A stretch of 64,000 nt of DNA from Temnothorax longispinosus (lineage: Eukaryota; Arthropoda; Insecta; Hymenoptera; Formicidae), in assembly GCF_030848805.1 (NCBI RefSeq), contig NC_092361.1:3162001-3226000 (forward strand). Direction: 5' to 3'. How positions within the stretch are numbered: position 1 is the first letter of the stretch; each line of letters opens with the position of its first letter. A model generated the notes under the pieces. That model saw only the letters and a list, made by a program, of their open reading frames with translations, ran no database searches and had not been told where the DNA came from. The translations under genes were made by a program, and so were the position numbers. Shown piece by piece: positions 1 through 13,200 of the stretch.

Positions 1-3000
1 TGTTTTATATTTATATTAAAATAAAATAAAAATTACTTTACACGAGAGCCGCGCTGTGACTGTGCTTTCCTATTACCATGTGAATTTTGATGTATCACGC
101 CGTAACGGTAAATTATTTCAAATTATATCGATAAATGAATGCACCGCGTGCATTGTTTTACGACAGACTGAACCATATAAATTGCATCGTTGCTGATACT
201 TCGAATGCCAATTGTGATAACTGTTTTCGCAATCACGTCGAAACGAAATAACGAACGAATGCATCCTTGTCATTGCGCTTGAATTATAGATACCCTTTAT
301 TATAGGCACGCGCTGTACGTTAAGTCTATTTTTAACGTTTGAAAATAAACAATGCATGATTCACTAAAGGTCTAAAGATATCGAGTAACGCAAACGTTTT
401 TGATGTGTGCACGTAAATTAGCTGATTGGAAGGCTGTACGTAAAGCTGTTTTGAATGGAAGCTGAAGCGAATTAAATGTTATATAAAGCCTTAATTGCAT
501 TAACCGCTATAGCATCATGAATATCGCATTAAGTAAGGGTATGCGAATATCTAAATGCATACATTGAACCTCTTAAGTGGGGAGAGAGCAACTAGAATTT
601 CTGCACGGATCTTACTTGTCGCGAATTACTAGGAAAATTACATTAAGACGTTGCATGCGCAACGGCAGTTATAACCGTTTAAACGATTCTTGCCTATAGA
701 TACGGAACCACGATTATTAAATTGAATGGTATGACAATTAAGATACGACGATACGAACAATATGCAATATAAACCTATAAATGGATGAAAATAAGTAATT
801 GGAAAAAGATTTCTAATTAGAATTCAGACTTTTCTTATGTATTTTTACTTCTTTTGTAATATAAAAAAAACTAAATTTTATAATTTCTTAATAAATCTTA
901 AAAAAAGTAATAATGAACAAATTTTGTAGCGTTAGATCAAGCATTACACGTAATAAATATTATAGATGTTTATTCTCGCCCAAAGTCTCTGCTTTAACGC
1001 GACAGAATTGTAACTCTATTTTCTCACGTTAAGCTACGTACGCGGCATTCTGAGGATTCAGTCTTTGCAAAATTCATACCGTCCCATGACTAGAAATTCA
1101 AAATACAGACAAGGTATTTTCCATAAAAGAGAATGAGAAATGTACGGATTCAGATAAAAGAAACGGGATTTTAATAGGATACGTAAAACCATCTTCGATT
1201 TCGTGGTAATCGTACGCATGCAACGTAGCTAAAAAAGAACAATAACTGATTCACGCAGAACAGGAAGCAATTAACGTGTACAATCGTTCTCAGAGAAAGA
1301 AATCAAATTGTTTCACTCAACCATCCGATGATGAAAACTCCGATGTAAAACTTTCTTTCCATCAGTAGAAATCCTCTAACTTGCTTAATATCGATGCTAA
1401 TGCGTGATATTTTAAAATAACGATTCTTTAAACGATTTTACAATTAACGAAATTAATCGAAATTTAACAGATAATAATGTAAAATGTTGCGGATAAATAT
1501 ATCATCTCTATTAATATTTCTCTGCAATTTAGTCTTTTTTCCTTTAAAAAAAATATTATACTACTGCTTGATATTAATCGCCGTATCAATCTGTAAAGTT
1601 TTTCCTTCCTATACGCGAAATATTCGGGCGAATAAAAAATACGTCCGAAAATTCGTGCAGTATTAACAACTTGTTTCAATGCAACTTCCATAAATATATG
1701 TCAAAATCTTTTGATAAATTGTACAATGAATTGTACATGATTTATATTTTATTCGTTCGGTATTGTTCTGCGTGTAATTTGGTTACAAGATATTTACGAG
1801 AATACGTACGTCGAAAGAAATTTTAATGTACAATACGCTGTTGTCGGTTAATTTTGTATGCGTTCACATATTCGGACGAATGATGCACGCGTTCGATGGC
1901 CAACAAAATCATAAAAGTGAGGAAAAACAAAAATATCATTCCAAGGCTTCAACAGTCGCATGTTAACCTTGCGCAAATCCTAGGACAGCGTCACATATTT
2001 CCACGCTTCGGAATATGCTACGTAACAGTCACGCAACGTTTTCACATTGTCGCATACCTAACTCACTGCACGAGTTTCCGTTTTGATTCCTTTAGGTTCT
2101 CGTGATTACATTATTTCATTTCTGAATACTTTGGGAAGCGCTTCCAAACCGTATACTTAAGCGAGAAATTGTTCGGAGCAATATCGGACAGCGGAGCAAT
2201 CTCATTAGAACATAATGGATTCTCAACTTAGGTCTTGACCCTTGCAACAAAATTGGTACTAGCACGCGAGAAAACCGTCCAAGAAAGGAAAAATCAGATT
2301 GTTTCCAGTGGATGATCAATATTTAATCTTATCTCGTCAGTTCCATTTTAGTTTTTCAAAGATATTATATGTCATCTGCACAAGCTAATTTTTTTGCATA
2401 AATACAGCAGAAATATAGAGAAAACAATACAACGAATAAAATTACTTGTTGATGTAATATCAAATGCACAGAATCAAATATGTACCGTCATTTCGAAAGA
2501 AATGCTTCAAGTCGGACAATCGTTCTACTGATTTGTCTGCGGAGAGTTGTATAAACAAGATCTTGATCGTATTTGTTCCAATACTTCTACATGTTTCTAA
2601 CATTTGCGAGGAGCACCGTAAAAAGAAACGATTTACGTCAATCCGTCGTAAATAGTTACGGAGATTCGGATCGAGCCGCGTGATGGAACGCATGCATCGA
2701 AACAGTATCGTTACGTCTAGAGCGCCATATTTTTTCAGAACGTAATCGGCGCCACGAAAATTCAACGAATGATACGCCATCACGCAATGCACTAACGATA
2801 TTTTCCACGCTTAATCCGCGAGCGACGGCACGTAAATTCACTATGCAAAAAATAGCTAGAAAACTGGCGAATTATCTTGAACTCGGCGAAATAATGCATG
2901 CAGTGTTTATCTCGCGACGGGTGAACGTGCCCGTTTTATCGCGAGCACCGAAACTGAAGTGACGTGAAAGGTCGATATTTGCTTTGCGAGTTAAGAGGAA

Positions 3001-6000
3001 AGGCTCAAAAACAAAGCAATCTACGCGCGAAGAAAACGCGCAATTATAAAATGCACAATAAAAATTCTAAATTTATCAAAGAGAACAAAAGAGATTTTGT
3101 TTTCCAATTAATTTAATTTCCAATAAATTATCATTGCTACCTCTACCAAAATGTGTCGACAATCATGAGAATATCTATGAAATATACGAAAACTGTCCTC
3201 ACACACATTTTCCATTATACAATATATATAGTTTTATATACAAAATTGTGTCATATCAGATATCTAGAGAATAAAATTCTCATTATAAGATTAGAATCTC
3301 TAGTAGATATCCGTCGTATTAATTTATAGATAACTCAATATAACTTTTCAATACAATTCAACGTATAAATATTAAATTTGTCGCAGCGTTATAATCACGA
3401 AATTCAGCGGCATTATTACAAATTTAATTTATACCACATTAGAATAAGTGTAGTCTTTTTATGTGAACCGCTATAGAGCCGTCACAATTAACAAATCACA
3501 TTACACAAATATCCGTCGTTTCTTTTTCACAGAATAATTAACTGGAGCTGAAAACTTTTCGAATCTAAAGCTTGCTGGAGTTCAAACAACTGCGAGTTTG
3601 TTCGCCACAAGCAACTCTCTTTCTTGAGAAAAGTTACGCCAATTAAGACACTTCTGTGATCGGATTCCAATGGCATTCTGCTCGAAACTTATAAATGGAT
3701 CTTTCGTGGGTCTAGCTCTAGGGAAACAACCTGGAAAACGAGAATTACACATCGTTCTTCGCGCGAAAATGGTCAGCTGGTTTTGTTGACCATCGTGTAT
3801 TTTTCACGCGCAACAATGAGGCTGTTCGGAAAAGGCGTTTTACGTAAAAAGATGGAGAAAAGAAAATATGACACGAAGGTGTCTGAATCGATTTTACAGG
3901 TCGAATCGGTGACCTGGATATACACGACATGATAATGCATTAAATCGTATATTTAGAAGATGATAAGAAAGATTTTTATCCATGTAAGAATTTGAGAATA
4001 TTTGTTCGAGTCCGTGTTTTATTGCATACCACATATTTTCTCGCATGAGTAATGCAAATTAAATAATTCTCATTGTAAATCTGTCTAACTAGAGTGCCAA
4101 TTATAAGCTTCATTAATTATGAATGGAATAAATTTAACAAGAGGTGACACACGCCGCATTTCAAAGCGGATCGAATTTTAATTTGTCAACGAAACAAAAT
4201 CGATGTTCGCATTTTCGCGGCGATGCATTCGACAATCACGCCAATTCTCCGCGATACATACGTCACAACACGACTGCTACGTGCAAAGCAATTGTTAATA
4301 AAAACGGAAAATGCGAAATTTCGAAATGCGCACTGCGGCGCAAGGCTATATCACAAGCGTAATTCATTGCGTTTCAACTCGCAGGTTATCATACCGTCGC
4401 GTCGCGGCCGCGACGAAACTGCGTGCCGCTATAAAATAGAGTCCTTGTTCCATTACTGCGGAACGGCAGAAGAAAAATAACTAAAAAAAAAAAGAGAGTC
4501 GTGACTCCGCGCAGGCAAAGCAGAAAGAAATACGAAACTGTGCTCAAAGAAACTTCTTCCCCGTTTGTCCTGAGCTATGGCGCGACAAGAAATGCAGATA
4601 ACTCCCACGACTGCCGTCGCAACGTTGAGAAGAATTCGCGGTAGGATAAAAATAGTATCACTATTGAACACAATAATGCACGTAAATCTATAAGTATGCA
4701 ATATGTAATATATGTTCGCAAATCTAAATATATTATGAAACAAACAATTATATCAAAAATAGTTTCCTGTCAGAAATAGTTCATTTAAAAGAATGAAGTA
4801 CTTTTCAGTACTTACACCTAAAAACAAAATTATATAAAATTTCACAAATTGTAACAAAATTTGCCAAAACTTTTCCTCGCGCCCTTTCAAAATGGAAATA
4901 CGTGGAAAAGATTTTCATTACTTTTTTTCCAATTTCTCTATGCTGTCATTCACTCAATCATGCTTATTCTAGAAAAGCTTTTTCGCTTTGAACGTTCAAA
5001 GGTAGAGCAACCTGATTTCAAGGAGCTTATTACACGCAGAACTCTCTAATATTGTACGACGTTATGAAGCGAAGTATTAAATTAATTAAGTAGAAAGTAT
5101 AATTGTCCCGTGGTCGATTCCTTAAAGGCAATTTTGCGCAAAGTATACCCCAGAACCACTGAATAACCTTTCGATATTCTTTCTCGATGTGACTGCTGTG
5201 TAAAATCATCCGAAGCAATTTAATGAAGTCGAGTTTCACAATGCAACCTCGTTGACGGCTAACTTTCGAAATTCAACTTTTTAATTATTGTGAAACTTTA
5301 TTTTATATATATATGTTAATTTGTGACCATAGAATCAACATTTCTCTTTGAAAGAGATTTAGAAAGAAAAGAGGAAACGGATAAAAGAAAGCAATATTAT
5401 TTAAATATTAAGATAAGACACAGATATGCAAAAAAATAATACTCGAGGAATAAAAATTCGAAAAACGGTAAAGTGTTTCATAATATTTCAGGCTTCTGAA
5501 ATATGCCACGACCAATTTTGTTGTCCGTTCCTAACATGAAAAAAAAAAACAATAACGACCGCCGACGAGAGATATGACCCCCCATTAATAAAATGTCAGA
5601 AATAATAGAGGCAGGAATTTCTTTCAAAGAGCGTGTTAATTTGTACACTTTCATGTCTCGAAACAGTTAGGCCTCGATTAATGTATTTATCATGCAAAAA
5701 ATCATGGGTTTCTATCCTTCGCGCTTCTATCTTTCTTTACGTGATGAAAATTAGAAAAGCTGCGATCAAAAGTTGTTATACTATAAACGTTATATTTCGA
5801 AAATGGTGATAGCTCGCAAAATCGCTATTACGATTGCCCAAAGCAACGATGATTCACGCTCGAAGAAATTCAATCGTTTGCGCCGAGCTGGAAATCGTAC
5901 CAAAACCCAACTAGGCGCTTTGTCCATTTTACTTACAATACATATACTGCACTTCTAGTTCGCATTTAAGCGGGAATCCATTTCTAGGGATTGCGCAATT

Positions 6001-7426
6001 ACGCAAATTGGATCTCTTCTCTTTATTCTCCAGACTCGAATCGCTTTCCACGCAATGCGTGATGTATTGTACTTTCGCGAAAGAAGCAATCGAGCTTCGC
6101 ACTTCAATGTCCGGGAATCATATCCTTTTCGTGCGACGGGATCGTATCGTATAATACGTTTACGATCGGTTCAGTTTACGACGTAATGTGCTTGCTGCAT
6201 CAGTTCTACAATGCGAGCGCTGTCTTTTACAGTACGCTACAATCGGTTCTCGGTATTTTCGAGAAATGGAGCAATGAGACCTCTTTTAGCACGTCGCACT
6301 TCGATTTATTTCACTCAATCGTCTAGCGTAATAATTTTCCTTCGCTCGATGTCGCGTCCAAATTGTTACGTATATCAAATAAAAAATATTTTTCTAAAAA
6401 ATAACGAACGCGTAACAAAACTTTTCAAGTGGAACTGATTCATCGATACAATTATTCGGGCACAAAAGCGTGATTTAATAACTTCCAGAAAAAAATTTCG
6501 CGCAAAAATCTTCGGTTTTTTATCTCAATTTCGCACGCAAATCACATTAGTTTCGCTCGGTACTCTCGATCAGGACGATCGTCTTCATCCTAACCATCGT
6601 CCGGATCAACGAATACCAATTCCCAAGATTTCCCATGTGTTTTCTCGTCAAACTTTTCTCCAGAATTTATCTCCGTTGCAGAAAAAGAATATAACGATCT
6701 TCCGATGTTAAAATCGGAGATAAGACAATTCAAGTCATTTCTGATTACCGTCAAATTACCTCAAAATAACATTCATTCAACAAACAAAACTTTGATCTGT
6801 ATTCTTGATTGATCTGCATTTTTTAATGTTAAATTAATTTATTTAACTCTATGTTATTTGACATTTAATACATGTGTCTAATTCTTACTTTACAGTGGCT
6901 TTAAATACTTTTTTGTAATAGACAAAAAAAATCAAATTCAAATTTAACAGTTATATTCAGTGATAGAAAAATGTAGTGTTAGATATACGAATCTATATTA
7001 AATAAAATCTTACAAGAGTCAAATTTAGAATCCAGAAACTTTAAACAGGAGCAAGAATACGGACTTTCATGTTGGTTGTGTGTATCGCTTGTAGTAAGAA
7101 AGTTGGAAAATGGAAAAGTTTTCGATGTAGGAAAAAGTTATCGAGGTATACACAAGATGTATGGTACAATGTTCACGTATGATTCCTTATACGTCTAGGC
7201 ACGTCAAGTAAGTACAATAAAACTTGTCTAAAGCGTGACTTCGATCATCTGTCTTTTCCGAAATCCCGTTTAATAAAGATTCATATCGAAAGATCGAAAT
7301 CAGAACGTCGTGCGAAATTCCTCGAAAAGAATCGATATCCCACGAACTATATAATTGATCCCATAAAATTATATCACTTTCCAACACTAATGGATCAGCG
7401 TTCACTGAAAACCGAAATGTCGAGAA
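1..7426. other. AT-rich non-coding stretch, no gene supported
   Basis: Strongly AT-rich sequence. The open frames are short, lack recognisable domains, and are not flanked by splice signals that join them. One GC-rich palindromic motif (4392-4415) is followed about 15 bp later by a TATA-like string (ctataaaatag) near 4431; this could be a core promoter but no transcript can be traced from it. The rest looks like intergenic or intronic DNA. I see no tRNA, rRNA or transposon protein here. Confidence 0.6.
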
Positions 7427-7960
7427 ATGTTTTGTGTCGCGCGTGTCACGCGTGTCGTAATGTTTACTACTCCCTTTCTATCGCGGGCGCAAACTGTCGC
7501 AGCACGTTGTGTCCACGTCTCGCCTATTTCACGTCACACCACTCGAATTAACGGCGACGGCCGGCTCGACGACCGAGTGAGCGCCGAACGTGCGCTTTCG
7601 GCAGGCGCGGGCGTGACACGCCAGGTGGAATTCCGGCAAAGGCTCCGGGGAAACACCGCGTGACTCGCTCGTTGAAGCTCCGAAAGCTCCGTCAGCGCGC
7701 CGCAGCAACGTTTACGCGCGACTATCAGCTTTTCGGCGTAGAAGCACGCGCGACGCGACGCGACGGCGTGCGTCGCCGGCGGGCGCGTGCGTCGTCTCTC
7801 CCGACGTGAAAACCGCGAAGAAGCCGGACACCCCGCGGAGAGCGAAACGCGCGCGCGACCGTCCGCAAGGCCGTCACGGTCACAACAAAACGTGAAGCTG
7901 CCCACCGGGTGCCACGAGGAGTGGCAGGGTCGTGTCATCGACTCCTCGACCATTGCGACA
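7427..7960. promoter_or_regulatory. CpG-rich island, possible promoter
   Basis: A block of about 530 bp that is much richer in G, C and CpG than the flanking DNA (for example runs such as cgacgcgacgcgacgg). Both strands are open for long distances (- strand 7534-7953, + strand 7427-7663), which is what few A/T-rich stop codons would produce in such composition. The translations are Arg/Ser/Ala-rich with no domain. In AT-rich insect genomes such blocks often mark promoters or first exons. Direction of transcription cannot be decided from sequence. Confidence 0.3.
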
Positions 7961-10254
7961 TCTTGACACTGTACGATCTAACCGCAAGCTCTAAGGATTT
8001 CAGGCTACCCAGGTGCACCAGGTTACCAAGCAACTTCTCCACGGTGGTTGAACGAATATTTATGTCAGATGGGAGAGATTCTCGTGTATTTACGAACTCA
8101 CGAATATAAAAAAAATAATGAGGACATAAGCTGTCAAGAAAGTATCTCGTATAAAGAACTCTTCGTTATATCACCCCAGCTAATATTACTATATGTCATG
8201 AGGTAACATTCGAAGTGATACTGGCACATCTGACAGCGGGAGCCACTACTTCGAATGAGACAACGTAACATTATATGTTCCAATAGATGATATAATGAAT
8301 AATCGTTATTTCTTAATGATTTTATTATATTTTAATGACCCTTAAATTTTTTTATTCAACGTAGATATCCGCTTCATAAAAATTAATTTGTACTCGTGGC
8401 AAGAAGTAAAAAGGAATAAAAACAAATCTTTGACATCGCATTATATTTAAATTATTTGATGCAAAAATGTATAATAATATATTTTTAACAAGTACGTTTA
8501 AAAAAGTACATTTGCTAAGAAGAAACGATATAGTCGAAATTATATTCCGTTTAGACAATTCAAACGATTGAATGGAGATTTAAATAAACGTATTAATAAC
8601 TCTATTCATTAATCTAATTCTTCAGTAATTCTATCATTATTGAATAAAATTTATCATTAAAAAATATTTCAATGCAACATTTATGACAAATTCATTCCGT
8701 CTGAAAATACATTAGAACGACATAAGTAAATAGATTATTCATTATCCAAATGGAATCATCAAATCAAATCAAATTACAGCAAATTAAATCTTTATTCAAA
8801 TGGAAAGAAATTATCATGTCATCAGCAATATAATGCGTTTCATATCACTTGCTTCTTATTTAAAGGAATAAAATAATATGTTTATATTGATGAGGTGTCT
8901 ACTTACTTGTGTCATCCTAGTATAACTGCGCTGTATTAGGGGAAATTGTGATATTACGGGAAGGCACGATGAAACATTCCCCTATCTGACATGATAAGCT
9001 GTGCTATGCTATATAATGAGGGGGATTAAATTGCTACTTTACTAACGTAGAATCTGATCCTTTGTGCTCAGGATATTATGTCATCTGAAGGTGGAGAACG
9101 TCGTCAAAATCGGAACATTTATCATTACGCTCCCTTCTTCGTTTTTCATCGTTTTTCTTATCATCGCTTTTTAAATGACTGACAGATGGTTACTTTTACA
9201 AGTCTAATAAAACTTTGTTATCGTGGTTGCTACAATAATCGAAATATAGATCAAACTTATCCTGCCTAATAAGAACACATATATAAGCGTGGGCCAAATT
9301 CGAGCGTTTAAACTAACTTTCCAATTGAGTAACCTGAGAGTTATACGAGAACTACGTTGAATATCAACAAACGAAAACTGACGCAAGAACAGCTCGTTTG
9401 GTACAAGGGACATCGATTTGTGCGGGTCGATGAAAAGCTGTGTGAGCCTTACGGTCGGTAACTGTCCCAACGACAAGAGATAAAACCATCGGTCAGACTC
9501 TAGACTCTGGATACACCTAAAGCGACGAAAAGTTTTATACTCCGACCTTGCAAAAAACATATACTGAGTTACCGACCAACAAAATAATAGGAGCGACGAA
9601 TAGCTAAAAAAAACTCCCGCGAGAAGATAGATTCACGCGTCTCTCTTTCTGACGTTGATAAGCGAAAGGGTTCAGAACCTGATAACGCAGTATGGCGTGC
9701 CGGAAATTATGATGATAAGCAGGAATCCAGGAATATCCCGTGATAATATATGCTAGCATAATTGATAGATTGGAGTAGCGCAAAAGTCAATTAAAATGTA
9801 CTAAGATATTCTTAGATTGTTTCGTTATTTTACGTATAATATAGTCCATAGTTTAGATTTTACGCCACGAATTTCAAACGCGCTGAAGTAAAACGCGCTA
9901 TTGAAATGATAAGCAAGATATGATAAGAATAATCACAAAAAGCGCTAACATGTATCACCTTATCCGAGTGTGACACGTATATTTAAATAATTTTCCTATT
10001 ACTGCATAGCGCTAACATGTTAATTACAAAGCTATTTTAATCATAATTATTACTCGACCCGTATAGTCGGATCTTCAATGGATCAGTGCACATTCGCATC
10101 TATATGGGTTGTGTGACAAAGTCAAGATTCCCTTCATAAGCATGCAAATTTATGTTAACGATAACATATACAACCGAATTACCATGATAATAACATACAG
10201 ATGGATCTATTTTCCATCAGTGGACCCACGTGAATCTGCGGCAAGACCAGTTAA
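7961..10254. other. Non-coding, cluster of GATA-type sites
   Basis: No supported gene. Between about 8985 and 9930 the string TGATAA occurs about seven times (near 8992, 9655, 9679, 9711, 9740, 9905 and 9918), several as the full TGATAAG consensus for GATA factors. A minus-strand open frame of 118 codons (9204-9560) has no recognisable domain and no strong acceptor, so it is not called as a gene. A 12-bp direct repeat (gcgctaacatgt) occurs near 9940 and 10010. Confidence 0.35.
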
Positions 10255-13200
10255 TTATTCACGTGACAATCTGCGCGAAAGGAAACCGAAAAAAGAACAC
10301 CGTAAAAACGTAACGCGTTCTAATGGCACCATTAGTTTTAACGGTACTGGATTCCATCGCTAAATATTATATAAGTACCGCTAAAATCTCGTTGCAAAAT
10401 AACTACAACGGTTTTCGTTTCGGACTTACGTCAGTAACGCGTACAATACAAAATGCTCGAATGCCACGTTTAGCGCAAAAAGATGCACCGTAAATTATAA
10501 TTTATTATAAACCTCTCTCCGATTTAAAGCGACGTAAATGCACTTTCGCAATGAGTCTCCATTATTATTTGCCATGCGCGCAATTCGGTGCGACGCGACG
10601 GCGACGATGCGGTTTATCGCGACCGAAATACGCTGTTACAGAAACGGAAATTGCGGGAAACAGCGAAGGAGATTCTATTAGACTTACCTAAGTGCACGCC
10701 ACTCCCCGTCTGTGGTTGTGGTCGGCGCGGACGTGCTCTTGTTCGGAAGACTCAGACGAGGACCGATGCGCAATGTCATAGGTCGTCTCCTTCGCGTGTA
10801 ATCTGAAATAATCAAACGGTATAGAGAAATCTCCGAAAGCGAGGTCATGCTCCGAGGTCTTGCACGCGTAATCCGCCTCCTCCCGGGGGAGGGGAAGGGG
10901 CAACATTGTGCCTGGAAGGCAGGTGTTTGCGGAGAAAACATCGATTTAAAGGGATTACCACCGCATGGGATTGAATGGTGATGATGATAAATTCGATCCC
11001 ACGCGTGTAGACAATACATAACACGATTCGTTTTTTCTCGTAAAAAACCTACGAAAATGATTGTCGGGCAGCCGATTGTGTTAAGCCTGTTATGCAATTT
11101 TATTTGGACGGATACAACTGATACTTTTCAAATTTTTACTAACAAATAAGTTAAAAGTTTCATTCCGTATTCTATTGTGCATTGTTTTTAAAATAAAAAT
11201 GTAATTTATTTTAAGAGCTTTAATATTCAAATAAACTAATTTAATACAGAAATAAATAAAATTCCAAAAACAAAAAAAGATTTATACAAAGTCACGTGAT
11301 CTCCGAATGATCTGTTTTCAATTTTACTAAAAATTTTCGAAAATCTGTAACTGTTGGCAATATGAATATTTAGATCTCTAACTGAATATAGCTTATCTTT
11401 CATATATTGTATCTATTTTCTCATTCAATCTCAATTATTGCAAAGAACAAAGGCTGATGGAAAAAACATTGTTTTTGTTATTTCTTTCCTCACGCGTGCT
11501 TTATGCAAAGTAATAATCTTTACCATTCGCGGAACAAAGTGAGTTCCGTCCGTAAAAGACATGCGGCGATAAGAATTGCGAGTGTGGATTTGTGGGAGTT
11601 GGCGGGGAGGTCCGACTCGGAGCTGATGTGGTAGTCCAAGGCGGTGCTGTATCCCGTACGGCATTTGATTCCGTTGAGACAACGGGAATGTCTTTGGTTA
11701 CCCGCACTTCTATTCCCACAGACTGTAATAAAAACAACAAAATATTTATGTGTTAAAAAAATATCATACAGAATATTTTTTACAGCAAATTTCAAACGTA
11801 ACGATCATTCATCGAATATTTTAATATTCAATAAAAATATTGAATAAAAATAAATTTTATCAATAAAAATATTGAGAAAAATTTAAAGAAAACATAAAAA
11901 TTAAAGCTCCGTAAAAGTAAAAATCTATTTGAATTTATGAGAAGAGACAAAATTTTATTACTTTGTTATATGTATAAACAATAGTTACATATTTTTTTAT
12001 TTTCAACTACAATATACAATTTCAAATATATTATATTATTGTCTCGATAATTTAATCAATTAACATTGATTCTCATGTTTACAAGGACAATATAAAATAA
12101 ACATTTGCATCACAAATTATTTAAGTCTATCGCACTTACGACAGAACCGTTCTATGTCAAAATATGTTAATAACGTCAAAGAAAAATTTTATTGATCTCC
12201 GTTTTATATTCCGCACAATCAAGTCGCTGGACCACAAATTCGGTTATAACTAACCGAAATTTGTTCGGAAATTTCATGCTTCATGCGTGGGTCGTATCGA
12301 ACTATAACTACTGTTACATTGTCTATTATTACGAACTGAATTACGTACAAATGGCGTCGCGAACAGACATCGGATGCGTCTACGGTACTATAAAATGTAA
12401 TTAACCAACACAAAGGCAATCGTTTGTAATAAAATCGAAACACTTAATCGAATTACAAATATTACTCCGTGCCGAGTGACTAATTGTCCGTTTTCACCAA
12501 CGCCGTTTAACTTGAACCTTAGTTCAATTCACTCTTTGTCTCTTTCTAACAGTCTCCCTTAGAAACAGACAAAGAGTGAATTGAACCAAGGTTCAAGTTG
12601 GTGAAAACGACGTTGGTGAAAACGCCGTTGGTGAAAACGGGCATGACTATAGGTGCGTTCCGTTTCACGCATGATGTGCATAATGCATTATACTTATCCT
12701 TCTTTCATTCGGTGAACAACAAGAATAAGTAATGCATTATGCGTATCATGCGTGAAACGGAACGCGCCCTATATATCTGTCCTCGATCGTAGGGATTACG
12801 GTTCTAAATTAATGGTATATATACTTTTCCGGAATTTCCGCCCATTTACTAAATAGTGTTAATACGAAGCAAAGTGTAAAATTTCAACTGTAGCACGGAA
12901 ATGTTTGTATCGTCAGATTAGAAAGCTATATATAGCAGAAGGCATTAATGCGATTAACTGAATACTAAAAGGATTTGCGGCCTTTATTAGAATTAAAATC
13001 CTCTCAGAGTAAAATACTCAAATCTAAAGATGCCAATAAGCAATTAATCGTGAAATTTCTCTTTTCCAGAATAATGCTCACAATAATTTTATTTTGAAAA
13101 ATTGAATATATTTAGATGTTACAAAATGTCAAGATTTTATGTCAAAATTCAACACAAAGTGTGAGAAATTATATCCACAATTAAAATTTGATGTAAAATT

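Noticed and set aside
7534..7953. 139-codon minus-strand open frame
   Set aside because: Inside a CpG-rich island with overlapping plus-strand frames; no domain or splice support.
9204..9560. 118-codon minus-strand frame with hydrophobic C-terminus
   Set aside because: No recognised domain; its possible acceptor (GCAAG) is weak, so it was not added to the cryptic gene model.
12488..12640. CRISPR-like repeat spacing
   Set aside because: The repeated unit is a transposon terminus in a eukaryotic genome; there are no regular spacers.
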